The notes under the pieces are model-generated. The model ran no database searches and was not told the DNA's origin. It saw only the letters and a program-made list of their open reading frames with translations. A DNA stretch of 64,000 nt, taken from NCBI RefSeq assembly GCF_000426345.1, contig NZ_AUFE01000032.1, positions 1-64,000 on the forward strand, written 5' to 3'. Shown piece after piece: positions 1 to 8,294 of this stretch. Made by a program: the position numbers and the translations under genes. Each line of letters opens with the position of its first letter. Positions within the stretch are counted from its first letter, which is position 1. This DNA is from Cupriavidus phytohabitans (GTDB lineage: Bacteria; Pseudomonadota; Gammaproteobacteria; Burkholderiales; Burkholderiaceae).

Positions 1-51
1 GAGCACTGTATAACTTGTGAAGCAACACTGTCCGAAGACAGCGGCGTCCGC

Positions 52-114
52 TACCCAGCGCCCACACTTATCGGTTGTTTGTTTGTTAAAGAACTTCGCT
101 CACCGGCTTTGCCG
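52..114 (-). promoter_or_regulatory. rRNA leader antitermination site: boxB, boxA, boxC
   Basis: On the minus strand, in order: a boxB-like hairpin CGGC-AAA-GCCG (114-104), the boxA element AGTTCTTTAACA (95-84) and a boxC-like GTGTGGGCGCTGGG (about 66-53). This is the established order for the Nus-factor antitermination complex ahead of 16S rRNA. A perfect UUCG-loop hairpin, CTGTC-TTCG-GACAG, follows at 41-28. The 16S gene itself is not in the window and should begin just left of base 1. Confidence 0.72.
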
Positions 115-150
115 TTCAGCGCGCTGCGTTGTCTGCAGCAGAGAAACGAG

Positions 151-179
151 ATTATGCAGAGCTTTCTTCGTTTCGTCAA
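151..179 (-). promoter_or_regulatory. rRNA operon promoter (-35/-10), minus strand
   Basis: Read on minus, TTGACG (179-174) is followed after exactly 17 bases by CATAAT (156-151), a near-consensus sigma-70 promoter. Directly upstream of the -35, around 190-203 on plus, is an A/T tract (seven T on plus, seven A on minus) placed like an rRNA UP element. Start of transcription is expected near base 144. Downstream lie boxB, boxA and boxC in the correct order, so the assignment to rrn rests on the combination of elements rather than on the hexamers alone. Confidence 0.75.
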
Positions 180-418
180 CCGTTTCAGCAATCTTTTTTT
201 GCTGCAGCCAGCGCGCCAACTTCGCCGCGCCAACCCTCCCGGTCGACCCCGCAACCCTTGCTGCGTCTGCCTTTGCAGCGCCGCGTTGTGTTGCGAGGGG
301 GCGAATATTAGGCCGGTTTCGCCGACCTTGCAACACCTTTGTCACAGCGCGCAGCTAGGGGATTGCGTGATTATGTCGTAACCCCTTGAGTGATAAAGGA
401 AAACCTTCTAATAGCCAA

Positions 419-444
419 CGCGGGGATCCTTTAATATCCCCGCG
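419..444. terminator. Stem-loop at the end of the crotonase gene
   Basis: Perfect 9-bp inverted repeat CGCGGGGAT / ATCCCCGCG around an 8-base loop, 29 bases beyond the stop of the minus-strand crotonase gene. There is no long T run on either side, so it may be a weak or Rho-assisted terminator. Its position separates the crotonase transcript from the rRNA promoter. Confidence 0.5.
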
Positions 445-473
445 CTGTCGTCGGGTATTCCCCTATCAAGTTC

Positions 474-1250
474 TCAGCGATGCTGGAAATTGGGCGGGCG
501 CTTCTCTACGAAAGCGGCCATACCTTCCTTTTGGTCTTCACTGGCAAAGGTGGAATGGAACAGCCTGCGCTCGAAGTGCACGCCTTCGGCCAGCGTGGTC
601 TCGTAGGCGGCGTTGACCGACTCCTTGATCATCATGACCACCGGCAACGAGAACCCGGCGATGGTTTCGGCGGCGGCCAGGACTTCATCCAGCAGCTTGT
701 CCGCCGGCACCACGCGCGACACCAGGCCGGAGCGCTCGGCTTCGGCGGCATCCATCATGCGCGAGGTCAGGCACAGGTCCATCGCCTTGGCCTTTGACAC
801 CGCGCGCGGCAGGCGCTGGGTGCCGCCGGCACCGGGCATGGTGCCGAGCTTGACTTCCGGCTGGCCGAACCTGGCCGAGTCCGCCGCGATGATGATGTCG
901 CACATCATCGCCAGCTCGCAGCCTCCGCCTAGCGCATAGCCCGCCACGCCAGCGATCACCGGCTTGCGGATCTTGCGGATGGTTTCCCAGTTGCGGGTGA
1001 TGTAGTCGCCCTTGTAGACATCCATGAAGGAATACTTGGCCATCATGCCGATATCGGCGCCGGCGGCAAAAGCGCGGTCGCTGCCGGTAATGACGATGGC
1101 GCCGATGCCCTCATCCTGGTCGAACGCCGTCAGTGCGGCACCCAGTTCATCCATCAGCGCGTCGTTGAGCGCGTTCAGCGCCTTGGGGCGGTTCAGCGTA
1201 ACCAGACCAACGCGGCCGCGCGTCTCGACCAGGATGTTTTCGTACGGCAT
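474..1250 (-). CDS. Enoyl-CoA hydratase (crotonase family)
   Basis: This 258-residue protein has the usual length of a short-chain enoyl-CoA hydratase, which adds water to trans-2-enoyl-CoA in fatty-acid and aromatic-acid beta-oxidation. It carries the oxyanion-hole segment AFAAGADI and both catalytic glutamates, in GGGCELAM and in FGQPEVKLG. The start chosen is the ATG giving MPYENI, preceded by AGGAGA; an upstream in-frame start would add 14 residues with no family match. It lies 107 bases downstream of an amino-acid ABC transporter on the same strand, but that gap contains a large inverted repeat, so co-transcription is uncertain. The exact substrate cannot be read from the sequence. Confidence 0.93.
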   Translation of the reverse strand: MPYENILVETRGRVGLVTLNRPKALNALNDALMDELGAALTAFDQDEGIGAIVITGSDRAFAAGADIGMMAKYSFMDVYKGDYITRNWETIRKIRKPVIAGVAGYALGGGCELAMMCDIIIAADSARFGQPEVKLGTMPGAGGTQRLPRAVSKAKAMDLCLTSRMMDAAEAERSGLVSRVVPADKLLDEVLAAAETIAGFSLPVVMMIKESVNAAYETTLAEGVHFERRLFHSTFASEDQKEGMAAFVEKRPPNFQHR

Positions 1251-1272
1251 GTCTTCTCCTATGTATTGGCAA

Positions 1273-1318
1273 ACAGATGGCAGTGTCGCCACCGGCTGCG
1301 GGCTATTCTGCCATCTGT
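1273..1318. repeat. 11-bp inverted repeat between ABC ATPase and crotonase genes
   Basis: ACAGATGGCAG (1273-1283) and CTGCCATCTGT (1308-1318) are perfect complements across a 24-base spacer. The stem could end the transporter transcript or be a binding site ahead of the crotonase gene. No T run follows on the minus strand. Confidence 0.5.
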
Positions 1319-1330
1319 CGTGGCATGGCG

Positions 1331-1361
1331 GCGTTAGTCCCGGCGTTAGTCCCGGCGTTAG
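1331..1361. repeat. 12-bp direct repeat (2.6 copies)
   Basis: GCGTTAGTCCCG occurs twice in tandem and is followed by GCGTTAG. The last copy overlaps the stop codon of the ABC ATPase gene. It looks like local slippage duplication at the 3' end of the operon. Confidence 0.6.
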
Positions 1362-2167
1362 AGCATGTGCGCAAGGAATTCGCGGGTGCGAGCATGGGCA
1401 GGCGCGCCAAACACGTCGGCGGGCGTGCCTTCCTCGAGGATCCTGCCTTCGTCCATAAAGACGAGGTGGTTGGCCACTTCGCGCGCAAACCCCATCTCGT
1501 GCGTGACGACGAGCATGGTCATATGCTCGTCCGCCAGTTGCCGCATGGTGCGCAACACTTCCCCCGTCAGCTCCGGATCGAGCGCCGAGGTCGGTTCGTC
1601 GAACAGCATGATGTCGGGCTCCATCGCCAGCGCGCGCGCAATCGCCACGCGCTGCTTCTGGCCACCTGACAAGCGCGCCGGATAGTTGTCCCGCTTGGCC
1701 AGCAGGCCGACCTTGCGCAACAGTTCCTCGGCCTTGGGCACGGCCGCGTCGCGCGACAGCCCCTTGACGGTCATGGGCGCCTCGATGATGTTCTGCAGCA
1801 CCGTCATGTGCGGGAACAGGTTGAACGACTGGAACACCATGCCCATCTTGCGGCAGATGCGGCGAACCTCCGCGTCCGGCACATATTTGGAGGCACCGCC
1901 GGCACCAGCGGCCGCCAGCGACTCCCCTTCGATCTCGATGGTGCCGCGGTCGATCACCTCGAGATGGTTCAGGCAGCGCAGCAAGGTACTCTTGCCGGAG
2001 CCCGAGGGCCCAATCACCGCGGTGACATCGCCCTTGCGCAGCGTCAGCGAGACGCCGCGCAGGACATGCAGCGATCCGAACGACTTGAAGATGTCCCGCG
2101 CCGAGATCATGGTGCCGGGCGTGCGATCAGAGGTGGCGCCGTTCGGGCTAATCATCATGTTTGGCAT
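1358..2167 (-). CDS. Polar amino-acid ABC transporter, ATP-binding protein
   Basis: ATPase subunit of a family-3 amino-acid importer (His/Glu/Gln/Arg type). It shows Walker [10 protein letters not shown], signature [15 protein letters not shown], Walker [12 protein letters not shown] and the switch histidine in VVTHEMGF. Its 269 residues include about 20 extra N-terminal residues before MISARDIF, where family members usually begin. The start at 2167 overlaps the permease stop by 20 bases; ATG codons at 2158 and the one giving MISARDIF are alternatives, and no strong ribosome site decides between them. It works with the permease and binding lipoprotein encoded just upstream. Confidence 0.93.
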   Translation of the reverse strand: MPNMMISPNGATSDRTPGTMISARDIFKSFGSLHVLRGVSLTLRKGDVTAVIGPSGSGKSTLLRCLNHLEVIDRGTIEIEGESLAAAGAGGASKYVPDAEVRRICRKMGMVFQSFNLFPHMTVLQNIIEAPMTVKGLSRDAAVPKAEELLRKVGLLAKRDNYPARLSGGQKQRVAIARALAMEPDIMLFDEPTSALDPELTGEVLRTMRQLADEHMTMLVVTHEMGFAREVANHLVFMDEGRILEEGTPADVFGAPAHARTREFLAHML

Positions 2168-2801
2168 AGCGTTTTTCGAGATTCTGGAAGAACCAGGTCA
2201 GAATCAGGGTCATCACCAGATAGAAGAGCGCGGCAACCAGGAAAGGCGTAGTTGTGAAATCGCGCTGCACGATGCCGCGCGCGGTACGGAGGATATCGTT
2301 GAGGGCCAGCACGTAGATCAGCGACGTGTCCTTGATCAGCGTAATGGTTTCGTTGCTGACCGGCGGCAGCACGCGGCTGACCATCTGCGGCAGCACCACG
2401 CGCCGCATGGTCTGGAAGTACGTCATGCCCAGCGCCTTGCTGGCTTCATACTGCCCACGGTCGACGGACTTGATCCCGGCGCGGAAGATTTCCGCGAAGT
2501 ACGCGGCGTAGTTGAGCGCAAATGCCACCACAGCCGCGGGAAAATCGGGCAGCCTTACGCCGATGACTGGCACGAACGGCAGCGCGAAATAGATAAACAG
2601 CATCTGCAGCATCAGCGGCGTGCCGCGCATCAGCCAGATGTAGCCATTGACGGCACCGCTCAGCAGCGGCCATGACGAGATGCGCGCCAGCGCCAGCGCA
2701 AGCCCCAGCGGCACTGACAGGGCGAGCGTGATGACGAACAGGGTGAGCGTGACTTTCGCACCCTGCGCCAATGGCCCCAGTAGAGATAAGACGTAATCCA
2801 T
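2148..2801 (-). CDS. Polar amino-acid ABC transporter, permease
   Basis: Inner-membrane permease of 217 residues, the usual length for HisM/GlnP-like subunits. About five membrane segments are visible, and the ATPase-contacting EAA loop reads [22 protein letters not shown]. The start at MDYVLSLLG is chosen by family alignment; the preceding bases lack a good ribosome site and an upstream in-frame extension is Arg/Ala-rich and unlike a membrane protein. It overlaps the ATPase gene and lies 119 bases after the binding-protein gene, with a strong stem-loop in that gap. Confidence 0.92.
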   Translation of the reverse strand: MDYVLSLLGPLAQGAKVTLTLFVITLALSVPLGLALALARISSWPLLSGAVNGYIWLMRGTPLMLQMLFIYFALPFVPVIGVRLPDFPAAVVAFALNYAAYFAEIFRAGIKSVDRGQYEASKALGMTYFQTMRRVVLPQMVSRVLPPVSNETITLIKDTSLIYVLALNDILRTARGIVQRDFTTTPFLVAALFYLVMTLILTWFFQNLEKRYAKHDD

Positions 2802-2877
2802 GTCGCGCGAACGGAAGGAGAAAGGATTGCAGGCAGCGGGCCGTCGCGCGGCCAGCGCCCGAGTCCGGAAGGAAGCC

Positions 2878-2906
2878 GGCGCCCTGCCTGAACCGCGCAG
2901 GGCGCC
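2878..2906 (-). other. Intercistronic stem-loop between binding protein and permease genes
   Basis: GGCGCCCTGC and GCAGGGCGCC form a perfect 10-bp GC-rich stem around a 9-base loop, 14 bases past the stop of the binding-protein gene. No T run follows, so full termination is unlikely. In comparable importer operons such stems protect the upstream mRNA and let the binding protein be made in excess; that role is inferred here. Confidence 0.55.
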
Positions 2907-2920
2907 GTGTAGCGCCTGGA

Positions 2921-3715
2921 TTACTTGGTGATATCGGTGCCGAACCACTGGGTGGCGATGCGGGCAGCCGTGCCGTCCTGCTTCATCGATGCCAGGGTCT
3001 TGTCCAGCTTGCCGAGCAGTTCGGCGTCATCCTTGCGGACGCCAACGCCGTAATCCTCGGTGCCGAAGTTCTCTTCCAGCACGCGGTATTCTCCGGCTCG
3101 CTTGCTGATCAGGTAGCGGCCCACCACTTCATCGACCACGATTGCGTCGAGGCGCCCGGCGGACAGGTCCATCAGCGCCGTCACGTTATCGCCGAAGGTC
3201 TTGAGCTCCTTCAGGCTGGCGGCGATCTGGCTTTCCTTCTTGATGGCATCCACCGCGCTGCTGCCGTCCTGCGCGCCGACGATGCGGCCGGCCAGGTCCG
3301 CCTTGGCCTTCACCGGCGAATTGGTGCCGACGATGACGATCTGGTGGTTGGTCATGTAGGGCGCGGTAAAGCTGATGTTCTTCTTGCGCTCGTCCGTGAT
3401 GGTCAGGCCGTTCCACAGCACGTCCACGCGCTTGCCATTCAGCTCGGCTTCCTTGGCACTCCAGTCGATCGGCTTGAATTCGACCGCCATGCCCAGGCGG
3501 CGGCTGGCCTCTTTCGCCATATCGATATCGAAGCCGACGATCTCGTTATTGGTATCGCGGAAACCCATGGGCGGGAAATTGTCATCCAGGCCGACGATGA
3601 TCCTGTTGGTGGCGGCGCTGTCCGTGCTGCCGGCGGCCGGCGCCGGTTCGTTCTTGCCGCACGCGGCGAACAACGCCACGGACGAAACCAAAAGGAATGC
3701 TGCGAACTTCTTCAT
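2921..3715 (-). CDS. Polar amino-acid ABC transporter, substrate-binding lipoprotein
   Basis: Solute-binding protein of family 3 (264 residues), anchored to the periplasmic face of the membrane. The start at MKKFAAF gives a short signal peptide ending in a lipobox, LFAAC, with Cys19 as the lipidated residue. The mature part shows the bilobed family-3 pattern, including VGLDDNFPPMGF near the start and FDIDMAKEASRRLG. The gene heads the transporter operon. Ligand specificity (His, Glu/Gln, Arg or cystine) cannot be fixed from the sequence. Confidence 0.92.
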   Translation of the reverse strand: MKKFAAFLLVSSVALFAACGKNEPAPAAGSTDSAATNRIIVGLDDNFPPMGFRDTNNEIVGFDIDMAKEASRRLGMAVEFKPIDWSAKEAELNGKRVDVLWNGLTITDERKKNISFTAPYMTNHQIVIVGTNSPVKAKADLAGRIVGAQDGSSAVDAIKKESQIAASLKELKTFGDNVTALMDLSAGRLDAIVVDEVVGRYLISKRAGEYRVLEENFGTEDYGVGVRKDDAELLGKLDKTLASMKQDGTAARIATQWFGTDITK

Positions 3716-4039
3716 AGGGAGATCCAGTGCGGAAAAGGCAAAAAGGAAGGAATCAGTGAAACAGTCTTGCGCGCCGGCGCACGCACGGGCACCAGCGATG
3801 CTGCAATTGTTGTTGGCAGCGCGATTATAGAGCGACACCGGTTGCAGGCATTGCGTCCGTCATCGCATTTGCGGAGCGGGAGCGCGGGTTAGTACTGATA
3901 AAGCACCCCGGCCGGACGCCCTTACGCTGACCGGATGGATCACGCATCCAGCATTTAGTGCTACTATTTTCCGACCGACTGGTCGGTTTATTTTAGTGGC
4001 GCCCCGCGTCCATCCCGAAGAACCAGGCAGGAGACCAAC
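3716..4039. promoter_or_regulatory. Divergent promoter region: amino-acid transporter / paa cluster
   Basis: This 324-base gap separates two outward-facing operons. On minus, a perfect TATAAT (3829-3824) could serve the transporter operon, though no good -35 stands 16-18 bases before it. On plus, TACTAT (3962-3967) lies just before a palindrome that resembles a TetR/PaaR operator. A ribosome site AGGAG precedes the paaG start. No coding frame here looks real. Confidence 0.55.
3974..3987. promoter_or_regulatory. TetR/PaaR-like operator before paaG
   Basis: ACCGAC-TG-GTCGGT is an inverted repeat with 6-bp arms, 52 bases before the paaG start and immediately downstream of a possible -10. The ACCGACCGGTCGGT-like shape is one I associate from memory with TetR-type regulators of phenylacetate degradation in betaproteobacteria. 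No regulator gene sits next to it, so repression would be in trans. Confidence 0.5.
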
Positions 4040-4864
4040 ATGCCCCCAATGCCCACGCCCGCTGGCCAGCCGGTCAGTATCGATACCGGCCCAATCCTGC
4101 TCCAATGGCAGGGGCCCGTCGCGGTGATCACGCTGAACCGCCCCGACAAGCTCAACAGCTTTACCCGCGAAATGCACAAGGCGCTGCAGCAGGCACTCGA
4201 CCACGTCGAGGCCGGCGGCGCGCGGGCGCTGCTGCTGACCGGCGCCGGCCGCGGCTTCTGCGCCGGGCAGGACCTGGCCGACCTGGATTTCACGCCCGGC
4301 CAGATGACCGACCTGGGCGAACTGATCGACACCTGGTTCAACCCGCTGATCCGCCGGCTGCAGGCGCTGCCGCTGCCGGTGGTGGCGGCGGTCAACGGCA
4401 CTGCCGCCGGTGCCGGCGCCAACCTGGCGCTGGCCTGCGACATGGTACTGGCCGCCCGCTCGGCCAACTTTATCCAGGCCTTCGTCAAGATCGGGCTGGT
4501 GCCGGATTCCGGCGGCACCTGGCTGCTGCCCAAGCGCCTCGGCATGGCGCGCGCGCTGGGGCTGGCGATGACCGGCGAGCGCCTGTCCGCCGAGGAGGCC
4601 GAGAAGTGGGGCCTGATCTGGGAAGCCATGGACGACCCGCTGCTGCCCGAGCAGGCGCTGGCGCTGGCCACGCACCTCGCCGCGCAGCCGACCCGGGCGC
4701 TGGCCGCGATCAAGCGCGCCATGTACGCCAGCGGCACTGCCAGCCTCGATGCCCAGCTCGACCTGGAACGCGACCTGCAGCGCGACCTCGGCCAGTCCGC
4801 GGACTATGCAGAGGGCGTCAACGCCTTCCTGGAAAAGCGCGCCGCCCGCTTCACCGGCAAGTAA
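4040..4864 (+). CDS. paaG: 2-(1,2-epoxy-1,2-dihydrophenyl)acetyl-CoA isomerase
   Basis: PaaG converts the ring epoxide of phenylacetyl-CoA to the oxepin in aerobic phenylacetate degradation. The 274-residue crotonase-fold protein has FCAGQDLADL for the oxyanion hole and GLVPDSGGTWLLPK, whose Asp is the acid/base residue of PaaG rather than the second Glu of hydratases. GRGFCAGQDL and the C-terminal AFLEKRAARFTGK match the family closely. AGGAG precedes the ATG. It is first in a paaG-paaI-paaK run; the ring epoxidase genes paaABCDE are not in this window. Confidence 0.93.
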   Translation: MPPMPTPAGQPVSIDTGPILLQWQGPVAVITLNRPDKLNSFTREMHKALQQALDHVEAGGARALLLTGAGRGFCAGQDLADLDFTPGQMTDLGELIDTWFNPLIRRLQALPLPVVAAVNGTAAGAGANLALACDMVLAARSANFIQAFVKIGLVPDSGGTWLLPKRLGMARALGLAMTGERLSAEEAEKWGLIWEAMDDPLLPEQALALATHLAAQPTRALAAIKRAMYASGTASLDAQLDLERDLQRDLGQSADYAEGVNAFLEKRAARFTGK

Positions 4865-4912
4865 GCGCCCCTGCGCGCCTGCACGGCGCCGCCCTTCCTC
4901 AAGGAGAGAATA

Positions 4913-5356
4913 TTGCACAAGGACCCACAGGCCCTCGCCGAAGCGGCCGCTGCCGCCATGTATGAAGCCGACACCTGCAGCCGCTGGCTCGGGATCACCG
5001 TCGAAGCGGTCCGCCCCGGGTACGCCCGGCTGACCATGCCGGTACGCAACGAATTTCTGAACGGGCATGGCATCTGCCATGGCGGCCTGATGTTCACGCT
5101 GGCCGATTCGACCTTCGCGTTCGCCTGCAACAGCCATAACATCAATACCGTGGCAGCCGGCTGCAGCATCGAGTTCCTCAAACCCGTGCATGGCGGCGAC
5201 GTGCTGACCGCCGAAGGGATCGAGCAGACCCTGTCGGGCCGCCACGGTATCTACGACATCCGCGTGACCAATGCCGCCGGCGAGGTGGTGGCGATGTTCC
5301 GCGGCAAGTCAGCGCATATCAAGGGCCATGTCGTGCCGCCGGATGCCATCGCCTGA
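4913..5356 (+). CDS. paaI: Hydroxyphenylacetyl-CoA thioesterase
   Basis: PaaI is a hotdog-fold thioesterase that hydrolyses dead-end CoA thioesters of the phenylacetate pathway and so frees CoA. The 147-residue protein has the family core NGHGICHGGLMFTLADST, with the catalytic Asp in ADST. Translation appears to begin at a TTG, six bases after AAGGAG. The next in-frame ATG, in AAMYEAD, would remove about 13 N-terminal residues. The gene lies 48 bases after paaG and 43 before paaK. Confidence 0.93.
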   Translation: MHKDPQALAEAAAAAMYEADTCSRWLGITVEAVRPGYARLTMPVRNEFLNGHGICHGGLMFTLADSTFAFACNSHNINTVAAGCSIEFLKPVHGGDVLTAEGIEQTLSGRHGIYDIRVTNAAGEVVAMFRGKSAHIKGHVVPPDAIA

Positions 5357-5399
5357 ACGCCGCAGTCACCAAGATAACCGCCCCCGTGCAGGAGACGAC

Positions 5400-6704
5400 A
5401 TGAGCACGCGCCTGACCGATCTGCCCCTGGACCCGATCGAAACCGCCAGCCGCGCCGAGCTGCAGGCCTTGCAGCTGGAGCGGCTGAAATGGTCGCTCCA
5501 CCACGCCTACGCCAATTCGCCGGTGTATCGTCGCAAGTTCGACGAGGCCGGCGTCCATCCTGACCAGCTGCAATCGCTGGCCGACCTGGCGCGCTTTCCG
5601 TTCACCAGCAAGCAGGACCTGCGCGATCACTACCCCTTCGGCATGTTCGCCGTGCCGCAAGACCGGGTGGCGCGCGTGCATGCCTCGTCCGGCACCACTG
5701 GCAAGCCGACGGTGGTCGGCTACACGCTGCAGGACATCGACAACTGGGCGACGGTGATGGCGCGCTCGATCCGCGCTTCGGGCGCAAGGCGCGGCGACAA
5801 GGTACATATCAGCTACGGCTACGGCCTCTTCACCGGCGGCCTGGGCGCGCACTACGGTGTCGAGAAAGCCGGCCTGACGGCGATCCCGTTCGGCGGCGGC
5901 CAGACCGAGCGCCAGGTCCAGCTGATCCTGGACTTCAAGCCCGAAATCATCATGGTCACGCCCAGCTACATGCTGGCGATCGCCGATGAGTTCGAGCGCC
6001 AGGGCATCGATCCGGCCAGCAGCTCGCTGCGCGTGGGCATCTTCGGCGCCGAGCCGTGGACGCCGGAAATGCGGCTGGCGATCGAGAAGCGCATGGGCAT
6101 TTCCGCGGTCGATATCTATGGGCTGTCCGAGGTGATGGGCCCGGGCGTGGCCAACGAATGCGCGGAGACCAAGGACGGACCGACCATCTGGGAGGACCAC
6201 TTCTACCCCGAGATCATCGACCCGGATACCGGCGAGGTGCTGCCCGACGGCGAATTCGGCGAGCTGGTCTTTACCTCGCTGACCAAGGAAGCGATGCCGG
6301 TGGTGCGCTACCGGACCCGCGACCTGACCCGCTTGCTACCTGGCACGGCGCGGCCGGCCTTCCGCCGCATGGAGAAGGTTACCGGCCGGACCGACGACAT
6401 GATGATCGTGCGCGGTGTCAACGTGTTCCCGTCGCAGATCGAGGAACTGATCCTGAAACAGGCGGAACTGGCGCCGCACTACCAGTGCGTGCTGGGCAAG
6501 GACGGCCATATGGATACGCTGACGGTACGCGTGGAATGCGCCCATGGCAGCGAGCCGGCGCGCGCGCAGGCCGCGCGCGAGCGGCTGGCGCACGAGATCA
6601 AGTCTTATATCGGGGTGACCGCCGCGATCGAGGTGCTGCCGGAGGGCGGCATCGAGCGCTCGGTGGGGAAGGCGAAGCGGATCGTGGACCAGCGGCCGCG
6701 CTGA
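5400..6704 (+). CDS. paaK: Phenylacetate-CoA ligase
   Basis: PaaK activates phenylacetate with ATP and CoA, the first step of the pathway. Its 434 residues match the family length. The nucleotide loop HASSGTTGKPTVVGY, the aromatic-site segment YGLSEVMGPGVANEC and the hinge region RTDDMMIVRGVNVFPSQIEE are all present. The chosen ATG follows AGGAGA. Translation could be read further upstream in frame, but that would run into paaI and add unrelated residues. The gene ends just before a palindromic GC repeat shared with three other sites. Confidence 0.96.
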   Translation: MSTRLTDLPLDPIETASRAELQALQLERLKWSLHHAYANSPVYRRKFDEAGVHPDQLQSLADLARFPFTSKQDLRDHYPFGMFAVPQDRVARVHASSGTTGKPTVVGYTLQDIDNWATVMARSIRASGARRGDKVHISYGYGLFTGGLGAHYGVEKAGLTAIPFGGGQTERQVQLILDFKPEIIMVTPSYMLAIADEFERQGIDPASSSLRVGIFGAEPWTPEMRLAIEKRMGISAVDIYGLSEVMGPGVANECAETKDGPTIWEDHFYPEIIDPDTGEVLPDGEFGELVFTSLTKEAMPVVRYRTRDLTRLLPGTARPAFRRMEKVTGRTDDMMIVRGVNVFPSQIEELILKQAELAPHYQCVLGKDGHMDTLTVRVECAHGSEPARAQAARERLAHEIKSYIGVTAAIEVLPEGGIERSVGKAKRIVDQRPR

Positions 6705-6718
6705 AATCCACCGGTTTG

Positions 6719-6748
6719 CTCCCCTCGCCCGCTTGCGGGAGAGGGGAG
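6719..6748. repeat. GC palindromic repeat, copy 1
   Basis: CTCCCCTC and GAGGGGAG flank a short inner stem (CCCGC/GCGGG region), giving a 30-base hairpin between the convergent ends of paaK and mltA. Near-identical elements occur at 14861-14890, 20054-20169 and 45968-45997. It probably acts as a bidirectional terminator or belongs to a REP-like family. Confidence 0.75.
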
Positions 6749-6779
6749 ACAACATTCGCAGTCTTAGCTCTGTCGACGG

Positions 6780-7916
6780 TCAGCTGCGCGGCATCAGCAC
6801 CCACATCCTGCCGCCCTGCTTCATCCGCCCTGCAGTTTCACCGGCGGCATCGCCAGCGCCCCAGAAGAAGTCCGCGCGTACCCCGCCCTTGATGGCGCTG
6901 CCCGTATCCTGCGCGAACATCAGCCGCTGGATTGGCTCGGTCGACAGCGGGCGCGTGGTCGACAGGAACACCGGCACGCCCAGCGGGATGGTGGCGGGAT
7001 CGACCGCGATCGAGCGCTCGGCGGTCAGCGGCACGCCCAGCGCGCCCACCGGGCCGTCATTGTTCGGCGGCAGCTCGCGGAAGAACACGAAGCGCGGGTT
7101 GACGTTGAGCATTTCTTCGACGCGCCCCGGGTTGGCGCGGGCCCACGCCTTGATACCCTGCATGGTCGCCTGCGCCGGCGTGATCTCGCCGCGGTCCAGC
7201 AGCCATTTGCCGAACGAGCGGAACGGCTGGTCGTTGGTGCCGCCGAAGCCGACCCGCATCACGGTGCCGTCCGCCATGCGGACCCGGCCCGAGCCCTGGA
7301 TCTGCAGGAAGGCGGCCTCGACCGCGTCATCCACCCACACCAGCTCGTTGCCGCGCATGGCCGGGTTCTGCAGCAGCTCGGCGCGCCCCGGCAGCGGGCG
7401 GTTGCCGAACTGCGCGGGCTTGCGGTACAGCGGCACCTGGTAGCGCCCCTGGCGCGTGCGCGAGCCGTGCAGGATGGGCTCGTAGTAGCCGGTGATCAGG
7501 CCACTGTCGGTGCCGTCGCCGTTGACCACCCGGAACGGCTGGAAGTTGGTCTCGAAGTAGGCACGCATGGCGCTGAGGTCGCCGGCGTCGACCATCATGC
7601 CGGCAGCGCAGGCGCGGCTCCATTCGGCGCGCTTCTTCAGCGCCTGGCAGCTGGCCTGCAGCGCGGGCCAGGCGGCGCGCACGTCATCCTGGCCCCAGCC
7701 GCCGATCTCGTTCCAGCTGGCGGCCTGCAACTGGCCCTTCTGGGTCGATGAAACGGGCGGCGTGGTGCCGGACGGGCCGGTCTCGATGCGCGGCGGCGGA
7801 CCGCTCATGCAGCCGGCCAGCAGCACGCCGGCGCCGGCCAGCGCCAGCCAGGCCCGGACGCCCGGGCGCGAAGTGAAGCGAGGAAGAGAAATCGAAAGGG
7901 GGTCCGCGTATGCCAT
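6780..7916 (-). CDS. mltA: Membrane-bound lytic murein transglycosylase A
   Basis: MltA cleaves the glycan strands of peptidoglycan, forming 1,6-anhydromuramyl ends, and sits on the periplasmic side of the outer membrane. The 378-residue protein starts with a signal peptide ending in the lipobox VLLAGC. It then has the MltA barrel and the C-terminal 3D domain, whose three aspartates lie in FAQDTGSAIKGGVRADFFWG. The start at 7916 leaves a 36-residue export signal, somewhat long; no better start is evident. It is convergent with paaK. Confidence 0.94.
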   Translation of the reverse strand: MAYADPLSISLPRFTSRPGVRAWLALAGAGVLLAGCMSGPPPRIETGPSGTTPPVSSTQKGQLQAASWNEIGGWGQDDVRAAWPALQASCQALKKRAEWSRACAAGMMVDAGDLSAMRAYFETNFQPFRVVNGDGTDSGLITGYYEPILHGSRTRQGRYQVPLYRKPAQFGNRPLPGRAELLQNPAMRGNELVWVDDAVEAAFLQIQGSGRVRMADGTVMRVGFGGTNDQPFRSFGKWLLDRGEITPAQATMQGIKAWARANPGRVEEMLNVNPRFVFFRELPPNNDGPVGALGVPLTAERSIAVDPATIPLGVPVFLSTTRPLSTEPIQRLMFAQDTGSAIKGGVRADFFWGAGDAAGETAGRMKQGGRMWVLMPRS

Positions 7917-8025
7917 CTTGCTTGTTGTTCAGTGTCCCGCGACCGGTGCCGGCCCGGCAGGGATCGCGCGGCGCAGTTGCCCTACAATCCCACCGTCATC
8001 TGTCTTTGCCACCGCCGCATCCGCC

Positions 8026-8247
8026 ATGAGCAAGTTCTTCGAAGCCCATCCAATGCTGCTGTTCGCCCTCGAGGCCGGCGTGGCATTGTTCCTGCTGGTC
8101 TTTATCGTGGTCTGGACCATGGGCACGGCCAAGAAGAACCCGCGCCCGAGCCGCGCGCCCGACGACCACCCCTCGCGCCAGCCGCAGCAGTCAACGCAAG
8201 GCCAGCAAACGCCGGCGCAGGAACAGGACAGCGCGAAGCGCCCGTAG
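8026..8247 (+). CDS. Small single-pass membrane protein, unknown function
   Basis: A 73-residue protein I do not recognise. Residues about 10-32 form one hydrophobic segment, followed by a basic and Gln/Pro-rich tail (about residues 34-73) that looks disordered. No good ribosome site precedes the ATG. TACAAT at 7983-7988 could be a -10 element for it. It is divergent from mltA and convergent with apaG. Support comes from the coherent membrane segment and its fit between genes. Confidence 0.6.
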   Translation: MSKFFEAHPMLLFALEAGVALFLLVFIVVWTMGTAKKNPRPSRAPDDHPSRQPQQSTQGQQTPAQEQDSAKRP

Positions 8248-8294
8248 GTTCCCGGCTGTCCGGCTGTCCGGTTTGCCGGCCGGACGCGCCGCGC

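Larger units (their letters stand above)
1..473. other. Gene-free region upstream of an rRNA operon
   Basis: No credible coding region occurs here. Bases 1-180 hold the promoter and antitermination leader of a ribosomal RNA operon read leftwards off the window edge. Bases 181-215 form an AT-rich upstream tract. Bases 216-418 show nothing I can name apart from general GC-rich sequence. A perfect stem-loop at 419-444 closes the neighbouring crotonase gene. Short open frames on both strands have no codon bias, no ribosome site and no recognisable product. Confidence 0.7.

Noticed and set aside
1-60. 5S rRNA or tRNA gene at the left edge
   Set aside because: No 5S sequence, T-loop or cloverleaf is present; the elements fit an rRNA leader on the minus strand.
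3860-5245. A 461-codon minus-strand frame across paaG and paaI
   Set aside because: No family resemblance, and paaG/paaI on plus are unmistakable.
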